64,000 bases of DNA from Coriobacteriia bacterium (GTDB taxonomy: Bacteria > Actinomycetota > Coriobacteriia > Coriobacteriales > UMGS124), in NCBI GenBank assembly GCA_018368455.1, contig JAGZEG010000008.1, positions 106,234 to 170,233 of the forward strand. Direction: 5' to 3'. This document shows, piece by piece, positions 63,741-64,000 of the stretch (position 1 is the first letter of the stretch; the number at the start of each line of letters is the position of its first letter). The notes under the pieces were generated by a model. The model worked only from the letters and a program-made list of their open reading frames with translations. It did not search any database and was not told the origin of the DNA. The translations under genes were made by a program, and so were the position numbers.

Positions 63741-63859
63741 GGCAGCGTCCTCTTCTTGGGATGGGATTGGCCGCACATCGACGTGCGGCAGCCGTCGCAT
63801 CATACCATCCCACACGCAAGAAACCGGGGAGTCGCGAGGGCGCCACCCCCGAGCCTCCT

Positions 63860-63903
63860 GCTACAAAATGGCGCCTCGTGAAATGCGCTGCTACAAATGC
63901 GGC
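63860..63903. repeat. Half of a palindromic intergenic element, copy 9
   Basis: GCTACAAAAT-NNN-GC-NNN-GTGAAATGCGCTGCTACAAA matches one arm of copy 8 (35323-35379 on the other strand) over about 44 bases. The partner arm is not present before the window ends; an AGG-rich reading frame begins about 30 bases on, so the element may have been cut by an insertion. Confidence 0.6.
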
Positions 63904-63935
63904 GATAGGGGATGCGGCAGATTTCTTGGACCAAT

Positions 63936-64000
63936 CCTACACCGGCAGGCCCAGCCTCGCCCTCCTGCCGTCGATCGTCTCGTAGCGGGTCCGGGTGCGC
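63936..64000 (-). CDS. 3' end of an AGG-rich gene, possibly a transposase
   Basis: Only the last 20 codons are visible (RTRTRYETIDGRRARLGLPV and a TAG stop). The tail is very basic and uses AGG arginine codons, as does the IS30 transposase of this window and unlike the host genes. That suggests a mobile-element gene but does not prove it. Confidence 0.3.

Overview
The window is high-GC DNA (roughly two thirds G+C) with a gene content typical of the anaerobic, gut-associated Coriobacteriia, most like the Eggerthellaceae. The pointers are eight separate twin-arginine-exported flavoproteins of the fumarate/urocanate reductase superfamily, three membrane-anchored LuxR-type regulators lying next to some of them, an aldo/keto reductase with a ferredoxin tail, molybdenum-linked genes, and a tRNA with an encoded CCA end. 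The genus cannot be fixed from the sequence alone.

Layout, left to right. 1-2.6 kb: an exported flavoprotein (cut by the window edge) divergent from a LuxR-type regulator. 3-6 kb: an EamA transporter, a small RNA gene and an IS30-family insertion sequence with extra end copies. 6-8.2 kb: a second exported flavoprotein with a strong upstream palindrome, and a short-chain dehydrogenase remnant. 8.2-13.2 kb: a complete D-alanylation operon (dltA-B-C-D plus a small DltX-like gene at the end). 13.5-15.5 kb: a flavoprotein divergent from an XRE regulator. 15.8-16.2 kb: a second copy of the small RNA, converging on a 68-codon ORF whose leader carries a third copy of the RNA's core. 16.3-20.4 kb: a Fe-S aldo/keto reductase, a pentapeptide-repeat protein, and a molybdate-type regulator divergent from a di-Mop molbindin. 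20.9-23.4 kb: an IclR regulator and a flavoprotein. 23.7-33 kb: mostly housekeeping and envelope genes (asnS, a 75-residue orphan peptide, a polysaccharide deacetylase, a SlyD-like isomerase, a DEAD-box helicase, two related secreted proteins, tadA). 33-45 kb: a CapA-like protein, tRNA-Ser with a duplicated 3' end, an RlmI-like methyltransferase, a MOSC protein, an AlbA/ATPase regulator, a PadR-DUF1700 operon, a CPBP protein, a lipid kinase and a methyltransferase. 45.6-48.8 kb: a metal-chelate ABC uptake system. 49-62.6 kb: four more exported flavoproteins with two LuxR and two LysR regulators; one LysR gene and one flavoprotein are joined tail to tail and both broken. 62.8-64 kb: an EamA transporter and the 3' end of an AGG-rich gene.

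How the genes work together. Most of the exported flavoproteins lie next to their own regulator (LuxR, XRE, IclR or LysR type), which suggests a set of separately switched respiratory reductases, each for a different organic electron acceptor. One carries its own covalent-FMN domain; the others would need a separate electron donor that is not in this window.

The least expected signals are non-coding. (1) A family of large imperfect palindromes, about 100-230 nt, sits in intergenic regions and never between divergent start codons. In the four best copies the two arms have exactly equal length (52, 53, 57 and 64 nt). Arm sequences differ between copies but the partner arms match each other, and most copies carry a CCTGCG(G) motif in the unpaired centre. 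(2) A roughly 85-90 nt structured RNA occurs twice, each with a TATACT box and an intrinsic terminator. One copy converges on a small ORF whose leader carries the same core, a layout that recalls type I toxin-antitoxin or other antisense-RNA loci.
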